Positions 27,985 through 35,971 are shown, counted from the stretch's first letter. The stretch is 38,712 nt of DNA from Deltaproteobacteria bacterium (GCA_029860075.1 JAOUBX010000043.1:1-38712), one strand, 5' to 3'. Made by a program: numbers and translations. The notes: a model not told the origin generated them from the letters alone.

Positions 27985-29775
27985 CTAGAAGAAATAAAAA
28001 AGTAAGTACACAAGCAGGAAGACCGTCACCCAGGTCACCGTCGAGCCTATTGGCCAACGCTGGATAATATCACCGGGATAGATCTTTTTTTCACGCTCTA
28101 TTCTCTCTCTAATCTTCGGCACATTCTTGCCACTTGCAAATACAATTTCTATATAATCAAGCCCTATCTTCGCAACTCCTGCCGGATTCTTACCAAACCA
28201 GATAAACCAGTTGGGAATACGATCAAAGAAGAGCTTTGCAAACCAGGCCCATATACAGGCAATAACATTTTCATTAAACCAGTTGAAGGAATCTGCACCC
28301 TTGCGGTAAATGAGATCAGCATCAAGATTGACTGCCCTCTTCTCAGCCGGGTATATGCCTGCAAGCATGAGGAGAGCAAAGGCAAGTGCTGAAAAGCCCA
28401 GAAGCTGCAACTGGGCCACCACATGGGCCGTCGTATAGGGCTCATACTCTACAGGATAGGGTAGTATACTGTACAGAGGCCCGGGAAAAGTCCCGATGAA
28501 TATGCACATGAAGGCGGAAATCCCCATAGCGATGAGCATATTGAGTGGTGCTTCCTTTGGCCTGAGACCCGAATCATGGCCGAAGAATGCAAAGAAGGGG
28601 ATTTTGATCCCTGCATGGTGAAAAACCCCCGCCGATGCGAATAAAAGTATGAGCCAGACCCAGGAATAATGCTCGCGCGCTGCAGCCGACATTACCATAG
28701 TTTTGCTCACAAAGGCGCTAAATAGAGGGAATGCCGAGATTGACGCAGCACCTATGATGCAGAAAATCGCCGTAAGGGGCATGGTCTTATAGAGTCCTCC
28801 AAGATCGGTAGCATTGATCTTTCCCGTACGGTACATAACAGCACCCATAGACATGAATAATAGCCCCTTAAAGATAACATCCGTAAAGGCATGGGCTGCT
28901 GCTCCATTTATGGCCATCTCAGTCCCTATACCTACGCCGACAACCATAAAACCGACCTGATTGATCAGGCTGTAAGCTAGAACACGTCTCATATCATTTT
29001 CTATTACAGCGTAAAATATGGGGAATGCCGCCATGGCCGCCCCTATCCAGATAAGCATCTCTGTTCCTGGAAAAGACCTGGCTAAAACGTAAACAGCCGT
29101 CTTTGTCGTAAAGGCACTTAAGTAAACCGTTCCTGCAATTGTTGCCTCGGGATAGGCGTCGGAAAGCCATGTATGAAAGAAGGGCCAGGCACAGTTAACA
29201 CCGAATCCGAAAAATATGAGATAAGAGGCGACACCGTTAAGACCCATGAAGCCGAATTCAAGGGGTCCACCCGTCTGGACGTGGATAATAATACCGGCAA
29301 GAAGAAGTAGTCCACCTACAAAGTGGAAAAGAGCATAACGAAAACCGGCCCTAATCGATTTATCGGTCCCCCTCGCCCAAATAAGGAAGACGGAGCCAAC
29401 TGTCATCATCTCCCAGAAAAAGAAGAGACTTAAGAGATCACCGGCAAAAATGACTCCAAGGGCACTCCCAGAATAAAGAAGACCGGCCATATATTCCAGA
29501 TTATTCTTCATACACATGGAATAGATCACCGTTATAAAGGCCGTTATATGGAATATATAGGCAAATAGGAGACTTAGCCTGTCCGTCTTAATGAGAGTTA
29601 ACGTATAGTTCAGAAACTCAACCTCAACAGAAGCCCCTGCCGGAAGCATAAACAGATTTATAAATCCCAATACAGGGAGAGTGAGCAGGTAAGCGCTTTG
29701 GGCTTTCCCCCTGAAAAGCGGGACGGCCAGAGCACCGATGATGAATATAAATGCAGGAGGGATCATACTAGTCAT
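27985..29775 (-). CDS. Proton-conducting antiporter subunit, MrpD/NuoL-like (third D-type, long form)
   Basis: A 596-residue polytopic membrane protein of the NuoL/M/N-MrpA/D family. The ion-path residues are recognisable: Glu in FFFWEMMTVGSV, Lys in FTTKTAVYVLA, and Lys in HAFTDVIFKGLLFM with nearby His. It is about 100 residues longer than the other two D-type subunits. The extra C-terminal part contains several Trp-rich amphipathic stretches, a charged helix (KIRERIEREKKIYPGD) and a last membrane helix, which recalls the lateral-helix arrangement of NuoL or MrpA. It is the last gene of the Mrp-like cluster and overlaps the 85-aa gene by 8 nt. Confidence 0.85.
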   Translation of the reverse strand: MTSMIPPAFIFIIGALAVPLFRGKAQSAYLLTLPVLGFINLFMLPAGASVEVEFLNYTLTLIKTDRLSLLFAYIFHITAFITVIYSMCMKNNLEYMAGLLYSGSALGVIFAGDLLSLFFFWEMMTVGSVFLIWARGTDKSIRAGFRYALFHFVGGLLLLAGIIIHVQTGGPLEFGFMGLNGVASYLIFFGFGVNCAWPFFHTWLSDAYPEATIAGTVYLSAFTTKTAVYVLARSFPGTEMLIWIGAAMAAFPIFYAVIENDMRRVLAYSLINQVGFMVVGVGIGTEMAINGAAAHAFTDVIFKGLLFMSMGAVMYRTGKINATDLGGLYKTMPLTAIFCIIGAASISAFPLFSAFVSKTMVMSAAAREHYSWVWLILLFASAGVFHHAGIKIPFFAFFGHDSGLRPKEAPLNMLIAMGISAFMCIFIGTFPGPLYSILPYPVEYEPYTTAHVVAQLQLLGFSALAFALLMLAGIYPAEKRAVNLDADLIYRKGADSFNWFNENVIACIWAWFAKLFFDRIPNWFIWFGKNPAGVAKIGLDYIEIVFASGKNVPKIRERIEREKKIYPGDIIQRWPIGSTVTWVTVFLLVYLLFYFF

Positions 29776-30025
29776 AATAATCCTCTTTCCGCTCCACTAT
29801 GGGCCTGAGTATATATTTTGCCACCAGTACGAGGACGACACATGCCACGAAACCGTAGGCGGCATGAAAGGCGGGCCATTCCTCCCAGTGGTAGTCGCCA
29901 TGCTTGTGAATAAAGAGGTCAGGCAGAAGCAGTAATCCGCAAACAATGTAAAAGCCAATCCTAAACCTTTTCACATTCTTCGGGTCATCAAATATCTTAC
30001 ATTCTTTTTTCATTTCTTCACTCAT
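29768..30025 (-). CDS. Small two-helix membrane protein of the Mrp-like cluster (85 aa)
   Basis: Charged N-terminus (MSEEMKKECKIFDD), a first membrane helix at about 22-36, a polar loop with a His/Trp patch (HKHGDYHWEEWPAFH), a second helix at about 53-72, then a charged tail. I do not know a named family. Tight packing, 3 nt after the 42-aa gene and 8 nt overlapping the long D-type gene, suggests a structural subunit. Confidence 0.72.
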   Translation of the reverse strand: MSEEMKKECKIFDDPKNVKRFRIGFYIVCGLLLLPDLFIHKHGDYHWEEWPAFHAAYGFVACVVLVLVAKYILRPIVERKEDYYD

Positions 30026-30028
30026 AAG

Positions 30029-30157
30029 CTAACCCAGATAAAAAACGACTCCCAAATATATAATTCCAAGAGCGAAAACTGCATAAAAGACAGGTAGATA
30101 TCCTGGCAGCGAATCATGTTTGAGTACCATGATCTCGCCCTTTTCATTCTTTTCCAT
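30029..30157 (-). CDS. Single-helix microprotein of the Mrp-like cluster (42 aa)
   Basis: A 42-codon frame fills the gap between two membrane subunits with 1 nt on one side and 3 nt on the other. It encodes a polar start (MEKNEKGEIMVLKHDSLPGY) and one membrane helix at about residues 21-41. Such tight spacing, a clean ATG and a single uninterrupted hydrophobic helix make chance unlikely. The layout resembles short accessory helices of respiratory complexes, but I cannot name a family. Confidence 0.68.
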   Translation of the reverse strand: MEKNEKGEIMVLKHDSLPGYLPVFYAVFALGIIYLGVVFYLG

Positions 30158-30158
30158 A

Positions 30159-31649
30159 TCAGACGCCACCGGTCACCTCCTTAACAGTAAGGGTTGCAAG
30201 ATCGTAAAAGAGCGACGGCCACAGAAAAAGTATTAACACACCCGCCGCTGTTATCATGATAGGTACAGTCATAAAGGGTGTAGCATCCTTCACCTCTTCA
30301 CCGGCATGTACATCAGGCTCTTTAAAAAAAGCGGAATATACGATGGGGAGGAAATAGCATGCATTAATTATGGTACTGGCTGCCAGAACAGCTATGATGA
30401 TAAGCATATCCGCCTGTACCGAACCGGAAGCAATGAACCACTTGCTCAGGAAACCAGCAAAAGGAGGTACCCCTATCATGGAGAAGCTGCCAATGGTAAA
30501 GGCGCCCATCGTAATAGGCATCTGCCTGCCGATACCATTAAGCTCACTGACTTTCGTTTTGTGGGCTGCCACATAGATGGCCCCTGCCGCAAAGAAGAGA
30601 GTAATCTTTCCGAAAGCATGAATCACTATATGCATAATACTCCCGGTGATCCCTGCAGCAGTTAAAAGTGCTACACCAAGTACAACATAGGAGAGCTGGC
30701 CGATCGTCGAATAGGCCAGCCTCGCTTTAAGATTGTCCTGCCTGAGAGCCGTAATGGATGCAAGTATCATGGTAACAGAGGCAAGCACCACGAGGAAAGT
30801 CCCCATACCCAACTCGCTGAGAAGGTTTACTCCAAATACGTGGATAACAACTTTGATAATGACAAAAACACCTGTTTTGACAACAGCAACAGCGTGTAAT
30901 AACGCGCTTACAGGAGTGGGAGCAACCATTGCTGACGGAAGCCAGGAATGAAAAGGCATCAAAGCCGCTTTCGCCACACCCGCTATATAAAGAATAAAAA
31001 TAATTATCAACAGCGTGGAACTGGTACTCTCCTTCACATCACCGAAAATGCCGCCTGCTGAAAAATCGAGACTCCCTGTCACCTGCCATGTCATTACAAT
31101 AGCGAGGAGGAAGAAGGCTACTGATGTACCCATGAGGTAAGTGAGGTACTTCCTTGCCCCGCCAAAGGCCTCATCAGTTTGTTTATGGGCAACGAGAGGA
31201 AAAGTTGCAAAGGTGATAATTTCATAGAATACAAAGGCCGTAAAGAGGTTAGCGGAAAATGCAACCCCCATCGTCGCAGCCAGTGTTAATGCAAAAAAAG
31301 CGAAGAAACGGGTCTGGTTCTTCTCACCAAGGGAGCGTACATAGCCAATAGCATAAAAGGATGTAATGATCCAGAGGAACGATGCTGTAAGGGCAAAGGA
31401 TATGCCAAGTGCATCGACACGAAAACCAAGCAGAAGTCCCGGCAGTGGTTCCACCAGGTTGAAACTTATAACTTTGCCTCCGAGCACAGCAGGTATCATG
31501 GAGGCCGTAATAATGAACATGGTGACAGCAGCCGCAATAGTCCACCCCTCTCTCAAATTGGGTTTACTACCGGACAGCGCTATGAGTAAAACAGCAACAA
31601 TCGGTACCGTTATCGCCATTAGAGGTGTTATGGAATTAAGCGTTTCCAA
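30159..31649 (-). CDS. Proton-conducting antiporter subunit, MrpD-like (second D-type)
   Basis: A 496-residue membrane protein with about 14 helices from the MrpD/NuoM/N family. Conserved channel residues are the Glu in VFYEIITFATFPLVAH, Lys in HAVAVVKTGVFVI, and the Lys in HIVIHAFGKITLFFAAGA. It starts with TTG at 31649 directly after the first MrpD stop; the D1 end supplies GGGAGG 7 nt before it. It is more divergent from standard MrpD than its neighbour. Confidence 0.9.
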   Translation of the reverse strand: METLNSITPLMAITVPIVAVLLIALSGSKPNLREGWTIAAAVTMFIITASMIPAVLGGKVISFNLVEPLPGLLLGFRVDALGISFALTASFLWIITSFYAIGYVRSLGEKNQTRFFAFFALTLAATMGVAFSANLFTAFVFYEIITFATFPLVAHKQTDEAFGGARKYLTYLMGTSVAFFLLAIVMTWQVTGSLDFSAGGIFGDVKESTSSTLLIIIFILYIAGVAKAALMPFHSWLPSAMVAPTPVSALLHAVAVVKTGVFVIIKVVIHVFGVNLLSELGMGTFLVVLASVTMILASITALRQDNLKARLAYSTIGQLSYVVLGVALLTAAGITGSIMHIVIHAFGKITLFFAAGAIYVAAHKTKVSELNGIGRQMPITMGAFTIGSFSMIGVPPFAGFLSKWFIASGSVQADMLIIIAVLAASTIINACYFLPIVYSAFFKEPDVHAGEEVKDATPFMTVPIMITAAGVLILFLWPSLFYDLATLTVKEVTGGV

Positions 31650-33137
31650 TCAACCACCTCCCAGCAGCATGGCCGCTGCCCTGTTCGTAATGGATAAAGG
31701 GAGCTGTGTAAAGATACCGAAGAGAAGGCACAGAAGCGCCATGACGAAGGTAGGCACTACCATCCCTATGGGTGCTTCGACACAACCGGACGTCCCGGCC
31801 GAAGGCTCCTTAAAATATATTTTCTCCACAATACGCCAGAAATAAATAGCTGTTAGCAAAGAACTGACTAGTATAACAACGACGATAATCCACATTCCCG
31901 CCTTGAGCGCTCCAAGAGCCAGGTACCATTTACTGACAAAACCGACGGTAAGAGGCAGCCCTATCATAGATAGCGCACCAATAGTAAAGGCAGCCATGGT
32001 AAAAGGCATTTTCCGACCCATTCCTTCAAAGGCCGATATATCTTCAATACCGGTCCTGTAGATAACAGCCCCTACGACAAGGAAGAGTGAGCATTTCATG
32101 AGAGCGTGGTTCAGAATATGAATTAGACTCCCTGACATACTCACTTCATTTGCTATTGCCACGCCGAGAACAATATAACCAATCTGCCCAACACTGGAAT
32201 AAGCAAGCATGCGCTTAATATTGGTCTGAGCGATGGCAACAGCCGACCCGGCAATGATAGCGATGGCAGAAAGAACAAGAAGTATCTTGGTAACCGGTAT
32301 AACATTAAGATCAAACTCCACGCCAAAGACGGTAAACATGATCCTGATCAGGATGTAGGCAAAAACTTTTGTTGACGTTGCAGACATTACTGCAGAAACA
32401 ACAGACGGTGCCTTGGTATAGGCCTCAGGCAGCCATATATGGAGGGGGAAAAGGGCCATCTTAAGGCTTATTCCTACTGTAAAAAATGCAAATGCCGTCC
32501 GAATCGCCTTGGAATCATAAAGTGCCGGTAAACGTTCGCTGAGATCAGCCATGTTAAGTGTTCCCGTCATCATATAGAGATAACCGATCCCTATTAAAAT
32601 GAATGAAGCACCAATGGATCCGAGGATGAGGTAGTTATAGCTTGCAAGTAGTGCCCCTCTCTTCCGTCCCGAAGCAATAAGGGCGTAACCGGTGAGGGAT
32701 GCAATCTCGATAAAAACATAGAGGTTGAATATGTCGCCAGTCATGACGATTCCCATCATCCCCGTAATAAAAAGGATATAGATGGTATAAAACTGCGGTC
32801 TCTTACATTCATCTATTTCAGCTTCCACGCTCTTTTTTGCATAGAGGGCACCGACGAAACCGATAAATGCAATTATGGTAACGACAAAGCTGTTCAGATA
32901 GTCAATAGCATAAACGATACCTATTGGTGCTGTCCACCCTCCGAACTGATAGGATATGGCACCACCGGACATGACAACATTCAGGATAAAGAGGGCGATA
33001 ATCAATGAAGCAAATGTTGCAGCAATGGAGATATAGCAACCTGCCTGACGGAAAAGTCCGCTCACAATCGGGATAATTAACGCCGATAAAAGAGGGATGA
33101 TTATTAAAAGTGCGGGAAGGTGTTCAAAAATCGTCAA
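31650..33137 (-). CDS. mnhD: Mrp antiporter subunit D
   Basis: A 495-residue MrpD (MnhD) subunit. Family motifs include the helix-5 Glu (VFIEIASLTGYALIASG), the Lys in SATSTKVFAYIL and the His/Lys set in HILNHALMKCSLFL. It is the ion-translocating core of Mrp-type Na+/H+ antiporters. Start is TTG at 33137, with GGAG eight bases upstream and a 4-nt overlap with mnhC. Confidence 0.92.
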   Translation of the reverse strand: MTIFEHLPALLIIIPLLSALIIPIVSGLFRQAGCYISIAATFASLIIALFILNVVMSGGAISYQFGGWTAPIGIVYAIDYLNSFVVTIIAFIGFVGALYAKKSVEAEIDECKRPQFYTIYILFITGMMGIVMTGDIFNLYVFIEIASLTGYALIASGRKRGALLASYNYLILGSIGASFILIGIGYLYMMTGTLNMADLSERLPALYDSKAIRTAFAFFTVGISLKMALFPLHIWLPEAYTKAPSVVSAVMSATSTKVFAYILIRIMFTVFGVEFDLNVIPVTKILLVLSAIAIIAGSAVAIAQTNIKRMLAYSSVGQIGYIVLGVAIANEVSMSGSLIHILNHALMKCSLFLVVGAVIYRTGIEDISAFEGMGRKMPFTMAAFTIGALSMIGLPLTVGFVSKWYLALGALKAGMWIIVVVILVSSLLTAIYFWRIVEKIYFKEPSAGTSGCVEAPIGMVVPTFVMALLCLLFGIFTQLPLSITNRAAAMLLGGG

Positions 33138-33487
33138 TCTTGCATCTCCAAAAGTTTGTCCTCTTCAATGGTACCGTAGGCATTGTATATCCTGATTACA
33201 AGTGCCAGAGCAACAGCGGTTGTTGCCACACCGACAACGATGGCGGTGAGCATGAGACAGTGCGGAAGCGGATTATCATACATTCCCGCCTCATCCCAGA
33301 GGATGGGAGCTGTTCCGCCATTGACCTTTGAGATGGAAATATAGAATAGAAATATTGCCGTCTGGAATATATTCATGCTGATAATTTTCTTGATAAGGTT
33401 CTCTTTCGCTATCATTCCGTAAAAACCGACCATCATCAGTGTAATATAGATCCAGTAATTATACTTGCCTGCAATCAACTCAATCAT
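33134..33487 (-). CDS. mnhC: Mrp antiporter subunit C (NuoK-like)
   Basis: A 117-residue protein with three membrane helices, homologous to NuoK. It has the characteristic segment NLIKKIISMNIFQTAIFLF and LTAIVVGVATTAVALAL. The ATG at 33487 is chosen over a TTG at 33508, because it has an AAGAGTG site before it and leaves the usual 8-nt overlap with mnhB. Confidence 0.92.
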   Translation of the reverse strand: MIELIAGKYNYWIYITLMMVGFYGMIAKENLIKKIISMNIFQTAIFLFYISISKVNGGTAPILWDEAGMYDNPLPHCLMLTAIVVGVATTAVALALVIRIYNAYGTIEEDKLLEMQD

Positions 33488-33902
33488 CACTCTTATCCGC
33501 TGTATCAAAGAATATAGAAATCATTCCAACTGCTACCGTTATCCCCACACCGATCTCGATGCCGAAAATACCCAAATGAATTGCCAGTTTTTCCGATCCC
33601 AAAGGGAGGCTGCTGTATTCCAAAAAGGCGCCACCGGCCAGCATACAAACGACACCGATCCCGGCAAAGATCAATACACCTAAAGGAGGCAAAATGGTTC
33701 CTGCCTTTTCGGAAAGGTGCCTTCTCCCCTCTTCTTTGCCAAAAACGATGGAGAGGAGAATGATGCTGGCACCAAGAATAACTCCCCCCTGAAATCCGCC
33801 ACCCGGCCCAAGCTCCCCATGGGCAATAACATAGAGGCCGAAAAGCTGGATAAAGGGTATCATCATCCTGCATATGGTCCTTATAGTTACCTGATCATTC
33901 AT
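33480..33902 (-). CDS. mnhB: Mrp antiporter subunit B
   Basis: A 140-residue MnhB/MrpB subunit with four membrane helices and the diagnostic loop HGELGPGGGFQGGVI. A second conserved stretch is LGIFGIEIGVGITVAVGMI. The ATG has AAGGA eight bases upstream; it overlaps the upstream DUF4040 gene by 8 nt and mnhC by 8 nt. Confidence 0.93.
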   Translation of the reverse strand: MNDQVTIRTICRMMIPFIQLFGLYVIAHGELGPGGGFQGGVILGASIILLSIVFGKEEGRRHLSEKAGTILPPLGVLIFAGIGVVCMLAGGAFLEYSSLPLGSEKLAIHLGIFGIEIGVGITVAVGMISIFFDTADKSDD

Positions 33903-34482
33903 CGGACTTTTCCTTCTCCTCCCTGTTTCGTCTCAGAATCAGGAGAACACACAAAGCGGCAGTGAAAACAACGGCTGTCTCTCCCAGGGTATCGTAACCC
34001 CGGTAGCTGGCCAGGATCGATGTGACAATATTGTCCGATAAGGTATCATGCTTGCCATGCTCGAGCATATAAGGCGCTACATGTCTATTGGCCGGTGCAT
34101 GGGGATCACCGAAATCGGGCAGACCCATTGTGCCGTAAACAAGCATGGCACCGGTCATAAAAACAATGAGACGCGAAATAATATTGTGCTTTTTTATTGT
34201 CTTCTTAGCGCTTGCCCTCTCATCATCGGATAGAGAATCACTCAGTTGTTCCTCGCCACGCCTCGTTCTGCTCAGAGCTGCCAAAAGCAATACCGTTGTA
34301 ATACCGGCTCCAACAGTAGCCTCGGTGAAGGCTACATCGACTGCATTAAGACGGGTCCAGACAATGGCCATAATGAGGCTGTATGCACCCATGATTATGG
34401 TTGCACTCAGGAGATCCATCATCTCTATAACGACAATTGCGCATACAACGAGAAGAAGGAGGAGCAAAACATCAATAATCAT
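33895..34482 (-). CDS. MrpA C-terminal-like subunit (MbhD/MbhE-type, DUF4040)
   Basis: A 195-residue membrane protein matching the C-terminal part of MrpA, found as a separate gene in Mbh-type clusters. Three N-terminal helices carry the conserved segment LNAVDVAFTEATVGAGITT (DUF4040/MbhD). After a charged loop come two helices corresponding to MbhE with DTLGETAVVFTAAL. No NuoL-like MrpA N-terminal part is encoded in front of it. GGAGG is 8 nt before the ATG. Confidence 0.88.
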   Translation of the reverse strand: MIIDVLLLLLLVVCAIVVIEMMDLLSATIIMGAYSLIMAIVWTRLNAVDVAFTEATVGAGITTVLLLAALSRTRRGEEQLSDSLSDDERASAKKTIKKHNIISRLIVFMTGAMLVYGTMGLPDFGDPHAPANRHVAPYMLEHGKHDTLSDNIVTSILASYRGYDTLGETAVVFTAALCVLLILRRNREEKEKSDE

Positions 34483-34804
34483 TCCTTGAACCTCCTTCTT
34501 TATCCCCTTTTTTCCAATGTTTTAAACCGACTACTAATGCGGCATTTGCCAGTGCATGAGTTGCAGTAGGATTGGCAATGAAAACAAATGCGATAATAAT
34601 GAGTAGTTTTAAGCTAACCAATGAAAAGCCCTCGTAAACAATCAGGCCGAGCAGCACCATGGCAAGCCCCATAGTATCGCATTTGCCCGCAGCATGGATT
34701 CTTGAATAGAAATCAGGAAAACGAACCAGACCTATGGCTGCCACAAAAATGAAGAAGCAGCCTGTAAAGATAAAAATCCCTGCAATAATACTTATTATTT
34801 CCAT
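34472..34804 (-). CDS. mnhG: Mrp antiporter subunit G
   Basis: A 110-residue protein with three membrane helices. The MnhG signature is visible as VRFPDFYSRIHAAGKCDTMG, and the last helix has IANPTATHALANAAL. Its ATG shares one base with the mnhF stop (TAATG), so translation is coupled. Confidence 0.93.
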   Translation of the reverse strand: MEIISIIAGIFIFTGCFFIFVAAIGLVRFPDFYSRIHAAGKCDTMGLAMVLLGLIVYEGFSLVSLKLLIIIAFVFIANPTATHALANAALVVGLKHWKKGDKEGGSRNDY

Positions 34805-35058
34805 TAGTCCAGCCTTCCTGATTCACGGAATTTGAGAAAGGCAATGGTTGCGATAAAGTTAATGAGGGCATAGACGAGGGCAATATCCATGAAGTGGGGC
34901 CTTTCATAAATATAGCCAATAAGCGCTATGAGTGCCACAGTCTTTGTGCCTATTACGTTAACAGAGAGGACCCTGTCACACACTCTGGGACCAATGATTG
35001 CCCGGTAGAGTACGATCATAACAGATATTATGATTATGATAGCTGCAGCACTAAACAT
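34804..35058 (-). CDS. mnhF: Mrp antiporter subunit F
   Basis: An 84-residue protein with three membrane helices and the MnhF core YRAIIGPRVCDRVLSVNVIG followed by MDIALVYALINF. Start ATG overlaps the mnhE stop by one base. Together E, F and G form the small-subunit end of the complex. Confidence 0.93.
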   Translation of the reverse strand: MFSAAAIIIIISVMIVLYRAIIGPRVCDRVLSVNVIGTKTVALIALIGYIYERPHFMDIALVYALINFIATIAFLKFRESGRLD

Positions 35059-35537
35059 CAGGCGTCCTCAATCCATTTTACCCAGGCTTGCATCTCACCG
35101 GAAAGGAGGTCATCTGCATGTTTACCGGACAAAGCATGAACGATATACTCCCCCCTGCTATTTGCCGAGAGCGTAACCGTACCGGGTGTAAGTGTTATAG
35201 AGTTGGAAAGCGCTGCGATCCCAAGATCAGTTTTGAGATCTGACTTGAATTTTACGATACAAGGTTCTATCGGCATCTGCGGGTGCAGCGCACGATATAC
35301 GACATCAATATTTGCCTTAACAATCTGCCATATGAGCCAGAAGAAATAGGGAACAAACCGGATGAATCTCTTAAATCCCGTCCCGACACGGGCACCCTTC
35401 CCGATCAAAAGGTTAGCCGAGAGAAAAGCAACGAGCAGGCTGGATACAACAGCAGCCACAACAAGAATAACTGAAAATTCTCCTGACAGTAGAAACCAGA
35501 AGAGTAGCATAGTAATAGTCGTAACGATAAAACTCAT
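35058..35537 (-). CDS. mnhE: Mrp antiporter subunit E
   Basis: A 159-residue MnhE with two N-terminal membrane helices and a soluble C-terminal domain containing ALSNSITLTPGTVTL, the best-conserved motif. It is the first gene of the cluster. The ATG at 35537 has only a weak GGA ribosome-binding site. The preceding 240 nt hold no strong promoter, so transcription may come from the promoter at 35929-35958 by reading through a terminator-like hairpin. Confidence 0.92.
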   Translation of the reverse strand: MSFIVTTITMLLFWFLLSGEFSVILVVAAVVSSLLVAFLSANLLIGKGARVGTGFKRFIRFVPYFFWLIWQIVKANIDVVYRALHPQMPIEPCIVKFKSDLKTDLGIAALSNSITLTPGTVTLSANSRGEYIVHALSGKHADDLLSGEMQAWVKWIEDA

Positions 35538-35740
35538 GATAGTCCAATATTACAATAGAGGTTTAGTATGCGTTCAGCAACAATCATGTTTAAAGCAATT
35601 AAATTCTTTCACAACAATGGCAATGACTAAGGCAAATACTACCTGCCCTGCCCTCCACTGCGCCACCTGCCCAAACCAGAACAAGGATCAGAGCAGTTAA
35701 AAGTAAGATACCCCCTGAATTTACACTAATCACTTTACAA

Positions 35741-35878
35741 CTAAATAGTTGGCAAATGATCTAAGATATAAATTAAAAAGGCCAACATACCTCCACCAGT
35801 TAAAAGTGGTTTATGCTGGCCTACCCCCCAGCGCATAAGCTCCGGATTGTCATCCATCTGAAATTTTACCAAGCCCAT
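35741..35878 (-). CDS. Doubtful 45-codon frame in the leader region
   Basis: From ATG at 35878 to TAG, with internal ATGs at 35857 and 35836. It would give a polar first part and a hydrophobic end (MLAFLIYILDHLP). The terminator-like hairpin lies inside it. No ribosome-binding site precedes the first ATG; a GGAG lies only 3 nt before the third ATG. I list it only because it sits downstream of a strong promoter; a non-coding RNA or leader explains the same sequence better. Confidence 0.15.
   Translation of the reverse strand: MGLVKFQMDDNPELMRWGVGQHKPLLTGGGMLAFLIYILDHLPTI
35775..35822 (-). terminator. Intrinsic terminator or attenuator upstream of mnhE
   Basis: On the minus strand AGGCCAGCATA and the facing TATGTTGGCCT pair, with a looser ACCAC/GGTGG inner stem and a short loop, followed by TTTTTAATTT. 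The T-run is only on the minus side, so the orientation is clear. It lies about 150 nt after a strong promoter and 240 nt before mnhE. Confidence 0.7.
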
Positions 35879-35922
35879 GCCAAAATTCGACCAAAGTCGC
35901 CTATCAACATCTGCTAAAAAAG
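35775..35922 (-). ncRNA. Candidate small RNA or regulatory leader upstream of the Mrp-like cluster
   Basis: The interval runs from the expected transcription start (about 35922) to the end of the terminator. On the minus strand it can form CGAC/GTCG (loop TTTG), AATTTT/AAAATT and CCGGAGC/GCGCTGG (one mismatch, loop TTAT) before the terminator hairpin. Two readings fit: an independent sRNA of about 150 nt, or an attenuated leader of the Mrp-like operon. No match to a named riboswitch can be claimed by eye. Confidence 0.4.
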
Positions 35923-35928
35923 GTGAGC

Positions 35929-35958
35929 ATTATAGTACATGTGATTAGTAATCGTCAA
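35929..35958 (-). promoter_or_regulatory. Near-consensus sigma70 promoter upstream of the Mrp-like cluster
   Basis: Minus-strand TTGACG (35953-35958) and a perfect TATAAT (35929-35934), 18 nt apart. It is the best promoter match I noticed in the window and has no gene start directly behind it. Confidence 0.75.
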
Positions 35959-35971
35959 TAAAATTAAGACT

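Noticed and set aside
35641..35675. G-rich minus-strand segment as a G-quadruplex
   Set aside because: The G-runs are mostly two or three long and irregularly spaced; not convincing by eye.
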